NCBI RefSeq assembly: GCF_000374065.1
Contig: NZ_KB893246.1
Coordinates: 124,001-188,000, forward strand
From: Spirosoma luteum DSM 19990
Lineage (GTDB): Bacteria > Bacteroidota > Bacteroidia > Cytophagales > Spirosomataceae
Direction: 5' to 3'
DNA length: 64,000 bases
Both the position numbers and the translations under genes were made by a program. Positions 1 through 9,603 of this stretch are shown piece by piece; the first letter of the stretch is position 1, and each line of letters opens with the position of its first letter. The notes below the pieces were generated by a model. That model was not told where the DNA came from. It saw only the letters and a list, made by a program, of their open reading frames with translations, and did no database searches.

Positions 1-1672
1 GCCATTGCGTTGCCTGCTTTTGTACGGCATCATCCGCTACAATTGCGCGGTTAGCCAGCGATCGGATATTTCCGACACTATACGTTTTACCCCCGTAAGA
101 ACCCGAAACACCCTGCCCGGTGAGGCTCTCGAATGTATCCAGAGTAACCCCCATCAACTTAGGAGACTCATGATGTATCTTCTCTACCACGGCCGATGCC
201 AGCGGGTGCTCCGACCGCGATTCCAAGGCGTATAAAATGGGCAGCAATGCCGTTACGTCCGGTTCTGCTACCTGCCAGACTGCATCCGTAACGGTAGGTT
301 TACCCTGCGTAATTGTGCCCGTTTTATCCAGCACCACGGCATTGACCCGGTAACCGAGTTCCAGACTTTCGGCATCTTTAATCAGGATGTTGTTATCCGC
401 CCCTTTACCCACGCCGACCATAATGGCGGTGGGCGTAGCTAGCCCCAGCGCACAGGGACAGGCAATAACCAGGACCGTAACCGACGTGAGCAAAGCATGG
501 GTAAACGCATTTTCTCCCGCAAAGACCATCCAGGCAATAAATGTCAGTATGGCAATACCCAGCACAATCGGCACGAAAATACCGGCAATTTTATCAACCA
601 GTTTCTGCACCGGGGCTTTACTTCCCTGTGCTTCCTGCACCAGCCGGATAATTTGCGCCAGGACCGTGTCACCCCCAACCTTTTGCGCGGTAAAGCGAAA
701 AGAACCGGTCTGATTGATGGTTCCGGCAAAGACCGATGCGCCACTATTCTTCTCTACCGGCACGGATTCCCCGGAAATCATGCTTTCGTCTACAAAAGAT
801 GCCCCCGACTCAACCAGACCATCTACGGCAATCCTTTCGCCGGGCCGTACCATAAGCACCTGCCCTACCTGAACCTGCGCAATAGGCAGGTCTCGTTCTA
901 TGCCGTTTTCTACAATCCGAACGGTACTGGGTTGTAAGCCAATCAGTTTTCTGATAGCCGATGAGGTATTGGACTTGGCCCGCTCTTCCAGCAGCTTCCC
1001 CAGCGAGATAAACGTGATGACCACCGCGGCCGCTTCAAAATAAACATCGGGGGTCAAACCGCGCTGCAACCAGAAGTCGGGGTTAACGGTGTTAAAGGCA
1101 CTGAATAGAAACGCTATTCCGGTGGACAGGGCAACGAGCGTATCCATATTGGCTTTACCATAGCGAGCCTGTTTCCAGGCATTGCTGAAATAGGATCGGC
1201 CCAGCCAAAAGACAACGGGAGCGGTGAGCACCATCATCAGGTAGTTCTTATACCCCGCCGTTCCGCCCGGTTCCATCAGAAACATGCCGATGATTACGAC
1301 GGGTACCGTAAGGATGGCCGCCCAGATGGTTCGCTTCTTCAGCGATTCATAATGCTTCTCCTGAGCTTCCTGCTGCACCTGCCGGGGGTCCTCCACGTTG
1401 ACCACTAAATCGTAGCCGATTGCCTGCAAAGCCTGCTGCAAGCCCGTTGGCGAAACCACGTTCGGGTCATAATCCACCGTAGCCGACTGATTGGCGTAGT
1501 TTACGGTGGCCTGCGCAACGCCCGGCGTATTGGTCAGCATCGACTCTACACTCACGGCACAGGCAGCGCAACTCATCTCCAGCACCGGAAACTGCTGATG
1601 CGTCAATGCCGAATGTATCTTTTTATTTGTAACAGGCTTGCTTGCCTGAGTCATTTTATCCGTCGGTATCAT
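1..1672 (-). CDS. copA: Copper-type heavy-metal-translocating P-type ATPase, 3' end off the left edge
   Basis: This is an inner-membrane P1B ATPase that exports monovalent copper or a similar soft metal. About 557 residues of an expected 730-800 are present; the nucleotide-binding end lies outside the window. Visible on the minus strand are an N-terminal HMA domain with metal site MSCAAC (Cys35, Cys38), the actuator motif SGES near residue 300, the membrane metal site CPC at 405-407 inside IACPCALGLATP, and the phosphorylation motif DKTGT with Asp449. CPC plus a CxxC HMA points to the Cu+/Ag+ subgroup, but the transmembrane residues that settle specificity were not checked. Two in-frame ATGs fit (1672 and 1654); neither has a clear ribosome binding site and the longer is given. 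No copper regulator or chaperone is adjacent. Confidence 0.9.
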   Translation of the reverse strand, partial: MIPTDKMTQASKPVTNKKIHSALTHQQFPVLEMSCAACAVSVESMLTNTPGVAQATVNYANQSATVDYDPNVVSPTGLQQALQAIGYDLVVNVEDPRQVQQEAQEKHYESLKKRTIWAAILTVPVVIIGMFLMEPGGTAGYKNYLMMVLTAPVVFWLGRSYFSNAWKQARYGKANMDTLVALSTGIAFLFSAFNTVNPDFWLQRGLTPDVYFEAAAVVITFISLGKLLEERAKSNTSSAIRKLIGLQPSTVRIVENGIERDLPIAQVQVGQVLMVRPGERIAVDGLVESGASFVDESMISGESVPVEKNSGASVFAGTINQTGSFRFTAQKVGGDTVLAQIIRLVQEAQGSKAPVQKLVDKIAGIFVPIVLGIAILTFIAWMVFAGENAFTHALLTSVTVLVIACPCALGLATPTAIMVGVGKGADNNILIKDAESLELGYRVNAVVLDKTGTITQGKPTVTDAVWQVAEPDVTALLPILYALESRSEHPLASAVVEKIHHESPKLMGVTLDTFESLTGQGVSGSYGGKTYSVGNIRSLANRAIVADDAVQKQATQW

Positions 1673-1862
1673 ATCTTTATAAGGACAAGACCTATCTTCC
1701 AGGTGTTCTTCTCTACCTTCAGATATAGAACAAAAAAAGGCATCGTTTGCGCTGATACTGACTTATATAATTCGGGTTACGCAGTACATTTTGACCCAGT
1801 TCTACGAATACCATAAAGCCCTGGCTACCTGGTGCAAAAGCTGAAACCGGACCAAAATAGCC

Positions 1863-3239
1863 ATGCCCAGGGGTGACCTAGCAGCCAGTATGAGTCATTA
1901 CTATATGATGCCTGACCAATTGTGCTTCCGAAAGCGGCTCCCCCTGCCTGGTATCTATTTGTTGTTAATACTGTTAACCAGTTGTCAGAAAACTGAACAA
2001 CAGGCAGAAACAGCGAACAGACAGGCGCCTACGACTATAGTTTCCAGCGATAGTGGCTATCAGTTGCTGCACTACGGAAAGCCTTACTTCATAAAAGGAG
2101 CGGGTGGCATCAGCCATCTGGAGGAATTGGCGGCCTGCGGTGGTAACTCCATCCGGGTTTGGGACGATATTGACGCGGGACGAATTCTGGACGAAGCCCA
2201 TACACTAGGGATTACGGTTATGCTGGGCCTGTGGGTAGAGCGCGAAATGGAAGGCTTTGATTATGACGACCGGGCCGCGGTGGAACGCCAGTACAATCGC
2301 ATACGCAAAACCATACTCCGCTACCGAAATCATCCCGCCCTGCTGATGTGGTGCGTTGGGAATGAGTGGGCACAGGACGCAGATAATTTCAAGGTTTTCG
2401 ACGAAGTGAACCGATTGGCCCGACTGGTCCATGAACTCGACCCCGGCCACCCGACCAGCACGGCTATATCGCCCGATAGCAAACGGGCCATCTGGTTAGT
2501 GAGCCAGCGATGCACAGAGGTTGATATTTTAGCGGTGAATTCCTACGGCCTGACCGCCCGGCTGGACGAGTTTTTTCGGGGAGGGGGCTGGACCAAACCT
2601 TACCTCATTTCGGAATACGGTGCCCCGGCCTACTGGGAAGTCCCTACTGCCCCTTGGGGTGCTCCCGATGAGCCAACTAGCCAGCAGAAAGTAGACTTTG
2701 TCCGTCAGTTTTATCGGCAATATATTGCTTCCAAGCCGCTCAACTGCCTGGGTGCTTACTTATTTTACTGGGGCAGCAAGCAGGAGGAAACCTCCACCTG
2801 GTTCAGTATTTTTGATGAACAGCGACGACAAACACCCCTGGTTGGCCTGATGCAGGAACTCTGGCGGGGCACGAAACCAACCAATAGAGCACCGGTTATC
2901 CAACAACTACTGATTGATGGTGAAGCAGTTGCGCATCGTTCGTTCGCGGTATCGGACACAGTGCACTGGGCAGCAATACGAGTAACCGAACCGGAACGGG
3001 ATTCACTGCGGTACGAGTGGGTCATGAAACGCCGGGCGCGATCGGGCTCCGACTATGTCGGCATTCCCAGGCCAGCTATTCAGGGATTGATAACCCGTTC
3101 GGATAAAGCGATCATTCAGTTTCGCCTTCCCCAAAATCCGGGCGCTTACCGGCTATTTGTAAACGTGTTCGATACCCATGAGCACGTAGCAACCGCTAAC
3201 TTCTCCTTTCTGGTTACTGCTCCACAATCTAGGCAGTAA
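1863..3239 (+). CDS. Lipoprotein glycoside hydrolase of clan GH-A (GH2/GH5-like TIM barrel)
   Basis: This is a predicted surface or periplasmic lipoprotein with a TIM-barrel glycosidase domain. A hydrophobic stretch ends in LLTSC (Cys41 counted from the first ATG), a good lipobox. The acid/base motif WCVGNEW (Asn167-Glu168) and the nucleophile motif ISEYG (Glu251) fit GH2-type catalytic domains, and both glutamates are present. About 130 residues after the barrel look like a beta-sandwich. ATGs at 1890, 1905 and 1908 would give a more usual signal-peptide length than 1863. Its stop is separated by one base from the stop of the convergent glycosyltransferase at 3241, so the two may act on the same polysaccharide (inference). 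The substrate cannot be read from sequence. Confidence 0.82.
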   Translation: MPRGDLAASMSHYYMMPDQLCFRKRLPLPGIYLLLILLTSCQKTEQQAETANRQAPTTIVSSDSGYQLLHYGKPYFIKGAGGISHLEELAACGGNSIRVWDDIDAGRILDEAHTLGITVMLGLWVEREMEGFDYDDRAAVERQYNRIRKTILRYRNHPALLMWCVGNEWAQDADNFKVFDEVNRLARLVHELDPGHPTSTAISPDSKRAIWLVSQRCTEVDILAVNSYGLTARLDEFFRGGGWTKPYLISEYGAPAYWEVPTAPWGAPDEPTSQQKVDFVRQFYRQYIASKPLNCLGAYLFYWGSKQEETSTWFSIFDEQRRQTPLVGLMQELWRGTKPTNRAPVIQQLLIDGEAVAHRSFAVSDTVHWAAIRVTEPERDSLRYEWVMKRRARSGSDYVGIPRPAIQGLITRSDKAIIQFRLPQNPGAYRLFVNVFDTHEHVATANFSFLVTAPQSRQ

Positions 3240-3240
3240 A

Positions 3241-5793
3241 TCAATTGGGTCTGGCGGATACTAAGGTTGCCCGGTAAGTACGCCATTCGTTTTCATCCCT
3301 GAAAATAACGCCCCGAACCGTTGGATACCGCTCCTGTAACAGGTCTATAGCTTCAATCGTCCACTGGGTGGTATCCGGTTGCTCAGCCACCGATGTCAGA
3401 TGCGTAATAAGTATCGGTTTCTGACGAATGCTATACGCAGGATGCGTGCGTACGGCAGTGTGCGAAAGCTGGAAAAGGGCGGCAAACGAGTGACTTTTCC
3501 TATCAGGAGCTTGGTTCGGGTCATTCGTCACATTGAAACCCAGCCAGTCCACGAAGCCGTTTCCCGGATAATGCGTTACCAGCGTTGAGGGTAGAAACGG
3601 GCACCACACCCAGGTAATATTCGTGGCTTTCTGGTCGTGGCAATAGTGTACTATGTGCTGCCAGGCCTGTCGGCACAGGATTAAGTTGGCCGTTTGCTCC
3701 ACGCCCCACGGGCGGGCTGCATTATCGAACTCCGGCATAAAACTCGCAAATACAAACCGATTATACGACCGCGTTTCCAGTACGAAGCGATGAAGAGCGG
3801 CATCGCGCTCACCCCGGATAATACTAAGCAGAAAGGTACGAATAGCTACTTCTGAACCAGCTTGTATGCCCGCTGGCTCAATATACAACAGGGGTAGCTG
3901 ATTGAGTACATCCAGTTTTGGCGGGAGTGATACAATAGACTGGGGCTCAATTGACCAGTTTAGATGGTAAGGAATGATAGGACGGGATGAAACGGGAGTA
4001 CCAGCCGCCGGCCGGTGTTTATACGAAGCCATCCCTACATAAAAAGGCTGCGTATTGGCATAACGCAAATTATTCGGAACGGTATTCGATGCCTTACGAT
4101 AGGTAAACACCCCCATGCCGATAGTCAGTATCAGAACACCCACAAAAAGCGGGACAGCAGCCTGGCGGAGCCAGTTATACAGGCCATACCGTAAATTCCA
4201 TATCCGAATACGAACGTTCCGGACCTGCGCCCGACTGGCTGATAGGTTGCTTAGCCAATTCCTTATTCCCATCAACATTTTTTCCTGCCCAACCAGCACA
4301 TTCAGCATCAGAATCAGGGTGTTCAGCAATCCAAAACCAATCATTAGCTGGAAATAAATATTGTTCAAGGCAAACCGACCGTACCAATAAATGCTGTATC
4401 CAATGACTAACAGTGTCAGACCACTCATCAACACATTGGGTAAAACCAGCAGAATATGATTGCGGGGCTGATCATCTTTGGGTGTAGGAATGTAGGGCAC
4501 CCTCACCCGGAACACCGTGTACACAAACCCCAGTACGTACACCCACCAGGTACCGCTGGCCAGAATGCCCCCGGCCAGGTGGAAACCAACTTCGTGCCGT
4601 TCAATCAGCCACCGCTGGGCGTACTGCCGAACCAGGAAGCCCGTCAGCAAGAGCGGAATATATACTGTACCAAATAGCAGGAGGTCCAGTTGAAGCGGCA
4701 GCTTCATTGTCATTAGCGATAGAATCGGAATAAGCAGATCAATCAGTTGTACTACACCCAGCAGATAGTACAGGGGCAGCGTGGCGTAGTGAAGCCGTTG
4801 TGAGCCTGTTAACCCGTTAAACACCTTCGGGTACGTTGTAAACAGCAACTCAAATGTTCCCCTTGCCCATTTGAGTTGCTGTTTATAATAGGCAGACAGG
4901 GTGGCGGGCACCAGTCCATACGATAGAGGCAGGGGAACATAAACGGACTGCCATCCCCCGGCATGGAGCCACATGGCGGTATGCATATCCTCCGATAACC
5001 CGTTGGCATGGCCGCCAATCGAATCCAGCGCACTCCGGCGGAATGTGCAGTTGGCCCCAATGGCCTGTGCTGTACCGTAATTACCCATGCAGGTCATCAT
5101 GGGCCCGTAAAAGCTATAGGTCTGCTCAGAAGCCCCGAAAGCCGCCAGACTCTCTTTATGGTTATAATAGCCCTGTACACACTGCACGAATCCCACGACC
5201 GGGTTGTCAAAATGTGGTAGAACCCGGCTCAAAAAATCGGGGACGGGGATGTGATCGGGGTCAATAATGAGACAGATTTCGCCGGTTGCCTGCCGAAGGG
5301 CATTGTTGATATTACCGGCTTTGGCATCAATTTTAACCTGTCTCGTTACGTGAATCACCCCCAGTTCAGCGCATACCTGTTGTAGATAAGGGTCATTGGC
5401 TTCATCGCAGAGATAGGTTGTGTGAGGATAAGTGATTCGCTGAATAGCCCGCAGTGTATTGACAACCATTTCTTTCGGCTCACCATCGCAGTACGTCGTT
5501 AGCACATCAACCGTCCAGGTGCGGGTCGTTTCTGGCGTAGTGGTTGGTTTCACGCGCCAGTAGTGATACCATTCATGCAGCAGACGAAGTAGTTTAAATA
5601 GTACGGATATCGTCAGCAGGATGAATAGCCAGGATACACCCCTGTTCTGAGGCTGAAAGTAAACCCATAAAAAAGCCGCCATAAACAGCAGACCAATGCA
5701 AATAAGTACCCGTATCGGCCGATTATCGCCCGGGCGGGAGGAGAAAGAGTACTGTTCGCTGGGAGAATTGGTCGTAAAATCAGGCCATCTCAT
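3241..5793 (-). CDS. Cellulose-synthase-like GT2 fused to a degenerate GH26-like domain
   Basis: This 850-residue inner-membrane protein probably polymerises and exports a beta-glycan. Two N-terminal membrane segments (about 29-68) precede a GT2 domain with Asp130 in LCDEAND, DPD at 178-180, SEDM at 267-270 and the QxxKW signature QQLKW near 305-309, a Lys-for-Arg variant of the processive-synthase motif. More membrane segments follow to about residue 595. The last 250 residues resemble a GH26 glycosidase: PEF...RPWG places Glu688 at the acid/base site, then WVW and VDWLGFN follow. At the nucleophile site 110 residues further on there is His798 (ILITHLTS) instead of Glu. Mannanases of the family space these two glutamates almost identically. 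The hydrolase part is therefore probably inactive and glycan-binding (inference). Confidence 0.85.
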   Translation of the reverse strand: MRWPDFTTNSPSEQYSFSSRPGDNRPIRVLICIGLLFMAAFLWVYFQPQNRGVSWLFILLTISVLFKLLRLLHEWYHYWRVKPTTTPETTRTWTVDVLTTYCDGEPKEMVVNTLRAIQRITYPHTTYLCDEANDPYLQQVCAELGVIHVTRQVKIDAKAGNINNALRQATGEICLIIDPDHIPVPDFLSRVLPHFDNPVVGFVQCVQGYYNHKESLAAFGASEQTYSFYGPMMTCMGNYGTAQAIGANCTFRRSALDSIGGHANGLSEDMHTAMWLHAGGWQSVYVPLPLSYGLVPATLSAYYKQQLKWARGTFELLFTTYPKVFNGLTGSQRLHYATLPLYYLLGVVQLIDLLIPILSLMTMKLPLQLDLLLFGTVYIPLLLTGFLVRQYAQRWLIERHEVGFHLAGGILASGTWWVYVLGFVYTVFRVRVPYIPTPKDDQPRNHILLVLPNVLMSGLTLLVIGYSIYWYGRFALNNIYFQLMIGFGLLNTLILMLNVLVGQEKMLMGIRNWLSNLSASRAQVRNVRIRIWNLRYGLYNWLRQAAVPLFVGVLILTIGMGVFTYRKASNTVPNNLRYANTQPFYVGMASYKHRPAAGTPVSSRPIIPYHLNWSIEPQSIVSLPPKLDVLNQLPLLYIEPAGIQAGSEVAIRTFLLSIIRGERDAALHRFVLETRSYNRFVFASFMPEFDNAARPWGVEQTANLILCRQAWQHIVHYCHDQKATNITWVWCPFLPSTLVTHYPGNGFVDWLGFNVTNDPNQAPDRKSHSFAALFQLSHTAVRTHPAYSIRQKPILITHLTSVAEQPDTTQWTIEAIDLLQERYPTVRGVIFRDENEWRTYRATLVSARPN

Positions 5794-5908
5794 TGGCTGA
5801 ATAAATTAATTACCGGTCTGATTTAGACTTTGTTCCTGAAGAAAGGTCAACCTGTTGGCCCAGCTAAATACGGGTCGTTCAGAAAAGTACAACAAAGCAC
5901 TAATAGCC

Positions 5909-6481
5909 TTATCGGGTACGCAGAAACATGGAGTAGCAGGCCCGCTCGCATCGGGGCAACAGGAGCAGCGTGTCGGCCCGAAAAGCTACCCTCTGCCGAA
6001 AGGGGACAGTAGCCCGGTTGGTGGTAATATACAGGTTGACGCCTAAACTATCCTGACTCGTTGAGTCAACCCGAAAGTACCTGATAGGCGCGTAGTAAGT
6101 CATTTCGCTCCCAATGGCACTCAGCTTACCGTCCGGGGCAAAGGTGAGTGTTTGGGCGGGGGTACCAGGATATTGCCGGATCACATCAATCGTTTTCGTT
6201 ATCCGGATAGAGTCTTTTACGTAGCGATCTTTCACAAAGACTGAATCTTTCACGTAAATACCATTCACTAAAGACGAGTCAATCCGAGTTCCTCCTTTCA
6301 CAAAAACCGAATCAATCCGATAGTAAGCACTATCGGATTGATAGAGTCGCTCCACGAGTCGCCACGTACCGATAATGCGGGGGTCACTCGCACCGGGCGA
6401 AAATTCGGCCGTATTATCCTGACAGCGGGTAAGCATACCAGCCAGAAGTAAAGCGACGCTTAGGTAGAGGTTTTTTTTCAC
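5909..6481 (-). CDS. Small secreted protein with VKDS repeats, lipocalin-like
   Basis: This is an unrecognised 190-residue exported protein. The start codon is GTG, followed by a Lys-Lys-Asn signal peptide. The hydrophobic core ends in MLTRC, so a lipoprotein is likely, although Arg just before the Cys is unusual. The phrase IIGTWRL near residue 40 is typical of Bacteroidota lipocalin-like proteins. Residues 55-95 contain short repeated units (DSVFVK, VKDSVFVKD, VKDSIRI), suggesting a repeated beta-strand edge. Three cysteines lie in the mature part. It sits just upstream of the mannose-1-phosphate guanylyltransferase in genomic coordinates, but reads away from it. No function is proposed. 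Confidence 0.65.
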   Translation of the reverse strand: MKKNLYLSVALLLAGMLTRCQDNTAEFSPGASDPRIIGTWRLVERLYQSDSAYYRIDSVFVKGGTRIDSSLVNGIYVKDSVFVKDRYVKDSIRITKTIDVIRQYPGTPAQTLTFAPDGKLSAIGSEMTYYAPIRYFRVDSTSQDSLGVNLYITTNRATVPFRQRVAFRADTLLLLPRCERACYSMFLRTR

Positions 6482-6573
6482 AAGTCAGTGGGTAGCTCGT
6501 AACACTAACGAACAGCCTGTTTCTGCCATTGCCTTGCCGGGCGTATGTGAAGAAACTAACTGCGCAGGGCTAG

Positions 6574-7671
6574 TTACACAAACTCTATGCCCCGTTCTTT
6601 GGCGTCAGAAACAAAATTTTTCACTTTCTGCTCTTCTTCTTTCCGGCAAATCATCAGCACGTTGTCGTACTCGGCTACAATATAGCCGTCCAGCCCATTC
6701 ACGACCACCAACCGGTCTTTGGGTGTTTTGATGATGCAGTTTTTGGTATCGTACAGCATGATATGGCCGTCGATTACGTTGAAATCATCATTTTTTTCCG
6801 AGACTTCATAAAGCGATTTCCACGTACCCAGGTCCGACCAGCCAAAATCACTCAGCACCACATACACGTTTTCAGCCTTCTCCATCACACCGTTGTCGAT
6901 AGAAATACTTTGCGTAAGTGAGTAGGCTTTGTCAACAAAAGCTTTCTCCCGGCTGGTGTAATAGACCTCATTACCTTCCTCAAAAATCTCGGCAACTTCG
7001 GGCAGATACTTCGTAAACGAACGGATGATAGCCTGTACATTCCAGACGAAGATTCCCGCGTTCCAGACGAATTCGCCACTGTCCAGAAACTGCTGCGCCA
7101 GTTCGAGGTGCGGCTTCTCGGTGAATGTTTTTACTTTGTTTATCGCACTGGCCGGCTCAGTGTCCGCTGTAGCACCATCTGCTGCGGGAATAAACTGGAT
7201 ATACCCATAGCCTGTATCGGGGCGGCTGGGCTGAATACCAAGGGTAACCAGAATCTCTTTGCCTCTTGTGGCATCGATAGCCGTCCTGATTGTTTCCTTA
7301 AACGCTTCTTCTTTGAGGATAATATGGTCGGCGGGGGCAACAACAACTACAGCATCCGGGTCCTTCTGCGCAATCTTGTAACACGCATAAGCAATACAGG
7401 GTGCCGTATTTCGGGCAATTGGTTCACACAGAATCTGGTCGTCCGCTAGTTGGGGGAGCTGTTGCTGGCAAAGGTCTTTGTACAACGAACTGGTAACGAT
7501 ATAAATATTTTCGGACGGGCAGATCCCGTCAAACCGGTCGGCTGTTTGTTGAAGTAATGTCCGGCCAGTGCCCAGAACATCATGAAATTGCTTGGGATAA
7601 CTTGTCCGGCTAAAGGGCCAGAACCGCGTTCCAACACCCCCAGCCATAATAATTACATACGTATGATTCAT
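6574..7671 (-). CDS. manC: Mannose-1-phosphate guanylyltransferase
   Basis: This cytoplasmic enzyme makes GDP-mannose from mannose-1-phosphate and GTP, feeding mannose and fucose into surface glycans. The N-terminal nucleotidyltransferase signature GGVGTRFWPFSR...YPKQF covers residues 11-29, and EPIARNTAPC, APADH and FVWNAGIFVW are all family motifs. At 365 residues it is the short form without the C-terminal isomerase domain found in bifunctional ManC/ManA proteins. The GDP-fucose user at 21276 is a possible downstream consumer, though the GDP-mannose dehydratase and GDP-fucose synthase are not in this window. It is probably transcribed alone. Confidence 0.93.
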   Translation of the reverse strand: MNHTYVIIMAGGVGTRFWPFSRTSYPKQFHDVLGTGRTLLQQTADRFDGICPSENIYIVTSSLYKDLCQQQLPQLADDQILCEPIARNTAPCIAYACYKIAQKDPDAVVVVAPADHIILKEEAFKETIRTAIDATRGKEILVTLGIQPSRPDTGYGYIQFIPAADGATADTEPASAINKVKTFTEKPHLELAQQFLDSGEFVWNAGIFVWNVQAIIRSFTKYLPEVAEIFEEGNEVYYTSREKAFVDKAYSLTQSISIDNGVMEKAENVYVVLSDFGWSDLGTWKSLYEVSEKNDDFNVIDGHIMLYDTKNCIIKTPKDRLVVVNGLDGYIVAEYDNVLMICRKEEEQKVKNFVSDAKERGIEFV

Positions 7672-7802
7672 TTTACTTAGCTAATTTTGTTACGAAGTTG
7701 CCATTATCTTATTGTTTTACCCCACAAAAACTTAGGATATTTAGTATCTGGCAAACAGCAGGTATCTCCGCAAAGTCAAAGTGTGGGCCTGATTTTCTAC
7801 GT

Positions 7803-9311
7803 TTACCAATCTCCACCTACAGCCCGGAGCAGCGCAACGGCATATTGTGCTTCCTGGCTCTTCAGTTGAACCAATTGTTGCTCAGCCGTTAGAATGGTAC
7901 GCTGGGCGTCAAGCACTTCCAGGTACGTGGCCAGCCCCCTAATGTACAGTTCACGATTATATTGCTCCGTTCGGCGGGCCAGGGCTACGGTCTGATTCTG
8001 CAAGTCGATTTGCTGACGGAGTAACGTGAGGTTGTCCAATGCCGTTTCGGCATCCCGTTGCGCCAGTTGAACTGCCTGCTGGTAAACGTACTGATTGGTT
8101 TGTGCCTGCTGTTTGGACAAGGCGATGGTTTGGCGGGCGCGGTGACCTTCATAGAGCGGCACCGACGCGTTGAGCCCCACCAGGAACGTGGCACTGCTGG
8201 GCGTAAACCATGGGCCAAGCCGTCCCGACAGCAACCCACCAGAGCCAATGAGGGTAACGCGCGGCAACGTGGTATTTTGCTGCAAAGTCACCTGAGCAGT
8301 CGCTATCTGGTTTTGCCGGACATACTGGATTACATCGGGCCGACGCTGTACCTGTTCGGGCGTAATGGCCGCGTACGGATACGAGGGGATAACTGTTGGC
8401 AGCAATCCGACCGGCACCGAAAACTGGTTTGGGTCCTGCGCACAAAGCTGGGCCAGTCCATTCACCAATTCCTTTCGGGCACGTTCCAGTCCTTTCAACG
8501 TCACCTGTAAACCGGCGTAATCTGTTTCGGCGCGTTGTACGTCAATCTGGTTGATCAGTCCAACCCGGAAACGCTCCCGCAAAATACCCAGGGTCGTATC
8601 CCGCGACTGACTATTTCGCTTAAAAACCGCCTGCTCCGCATCGTTTCCCCGAATCAGCAGGTACGTCCGGGCAATATCGGAAGCCAGCGTGAGTCGAAAC
8701 GATTGATAGTCGGCTACGCTGGCCTGCGCCTGTAAATCGGCCACGGCAATACCGGAACGAATCCGTTTAAATAGATCCAGCTCGTAGCTGGCGTCAATCG
8801 GCAGCAGTTGAAGCGTGTTGAGCTGAAAGCGGGGTAGCTCATCCGGCACAGCCGTTGAGATAGCCAGCGGACGGTGTTGCGACAGACTTTGGGTGGTAAG
8901 CAGCACCGAACTCCGAAGCGACGGCGATAGAAATGACTGGGCCACCTTCACCCGAATGCGGGCTTCCTCCAGCCGACTCAATGCCACTCGCAGGTTAGGG
9001 CTATTATCCAACCCGAGTTGAATAAGCGATTCAAGCATAGTATCACCAAATCGCAGGAAACCACTGGTGGTAATAGCCAACTCATTATCAGTCAAACCCG
9101 CTGCCGAAGTCGGGAGTGGGGTAAATCCACCAGGCGCTGTAGGCACCTGCGACTGGATGATGCCGGGCGTAGTGACTGGTCCCGTACCCGGCTGGATGGT
9201 AACGGCACCACCCGTTGGATTGACCGGAGCAACCTGAGCACGGACTGGATAAACCAATGCACTTATTACCAGGATACTTCCCACAAAAAACGATTTACTT
9301 GACATCATCAT
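7803..9311 (-). CDS. Outer-membrane efflux channel, TolC/NodT family
   Basis: This is an outer-membrane factor of a tripartite drug or metal exporter. A signal peptide (VYPVRAQ) precedes two repeated alpha-helical OEP domains. Typical family phrases are ELDLFKRIRSGIAVADLQAQ, YLLIRGNDAEQ, RRPDVIQ and VPLYEGHRAR, with a C-terminal helix around YLEVLDAQRTILTAEQQLV. Residues 27-75 form a Pro/Gly/Thr-rich linker. No inner-membrane pump or adaptor is next to it, so the partner must lie elsewhere. Three consecutive ATGs could start it; the first is given. Its 5' end overlaps the 3' end of the DUF952 gene, so the two are probably co-transcribed. Confidence 0.88.
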   Translation of the reverse strand: MMMSSKSFFVGSILVISALVYPVRAQVAPVNPTGGAVTIQPGTGPVTTPGIIQSQVPTAPGGFTPLPTSAAGLTDNELAITTSGFLRFGDTMLESLIQLGLDNSPNLRVALSRLEEARIRVKVAQSFLSPSLRSSVLLTTQSLSQHRPLAISTAVPDELPRFQLNTLQLLPIDASYELDLFKRIRSGIAVADLQAQASVADYQSFRLTLASDIARTYLLIRGNDAEQAVFKRNSQSRDTTLGILRERFRVGLINQIDVQRAETDYAGLQVTLKGLERARKELVNGLAQLCAQDPNQFSVPVGLLPTVIPSYPYAAITPEQVQRRPDVIQYVRQNQIATAQVTLQQNTTLPRVTLIGSGGLLSGRLGPWFTPSSATFLVGLNASVPLYEGHRARQTIALSKQQAQTNQYVYQQAVQLAQRDAETALDNLTLLRQQIDLQNQTVALARRTEQYNRELYIRGLATYLEVLDAQRTILTAEQQLVQLKSQEAQYAVALLRAVGGDW

Positions 9312-9603
9312 TACTGTCTATTGCTACCACTGCGTCTTTGTTGATGGGCCCGTATACGTGTGGGAATAACTCATTATTCGTAGCCTGCTCATACCTGAGT
9401 TCGTGAACCAGTTTATCTGCATCAATGTGCAATACCAGCAGGTTGGGCGCATTTCGGTAGTATCGATCCAGCACACCGGGCAGCTGCTCCCGCGTCGACA
9501 AATGAATAAAACTTTCTGTTTCCAAACTACCGGCGCTATAAACGGGCTGGCCCTCCTGTCTTGCCCATTCACTGGCCTCAACAACGTGATAAAGTAGGTT
9601 CAT
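9295..9603 (-). CDS. DUF952 family protein
   Basis: A small cytoplasmic protein of about 102 residues matching DUF952: LLYHVVEASEW at the start, then FIHLSTREQLPGVLDRYY with the conserved IHLS, LLVLHIDADKL, and FPHVYGPI near the end. The ATG at 9603 is preferred to a TTG one codon earlier. Its 3' end overlaps the first codons of the efflux-channel gene by 17 bases. The biochemical role of the family is unknown; related folds bind ADP-ribose-like ligands, but that is not shown here. Confidence 0.85.
   Translation of the reverse strand: MNLLYHVVEASEWARQEGQPVYSAGSLETESFIHLSTREQLPGVLDRYYRNAPNLLVLHIDADKLVHELRYEQATNNELFPHVYGPINKDAVVAIDSNDDVK

Noticed and set aside
387..937. Overlapping plus-strand open frames opposite the copper ATPase
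   Set aside because: The minus-strand frame carries intact P-type ATPase motifs; the plus-strand frames have no family features.
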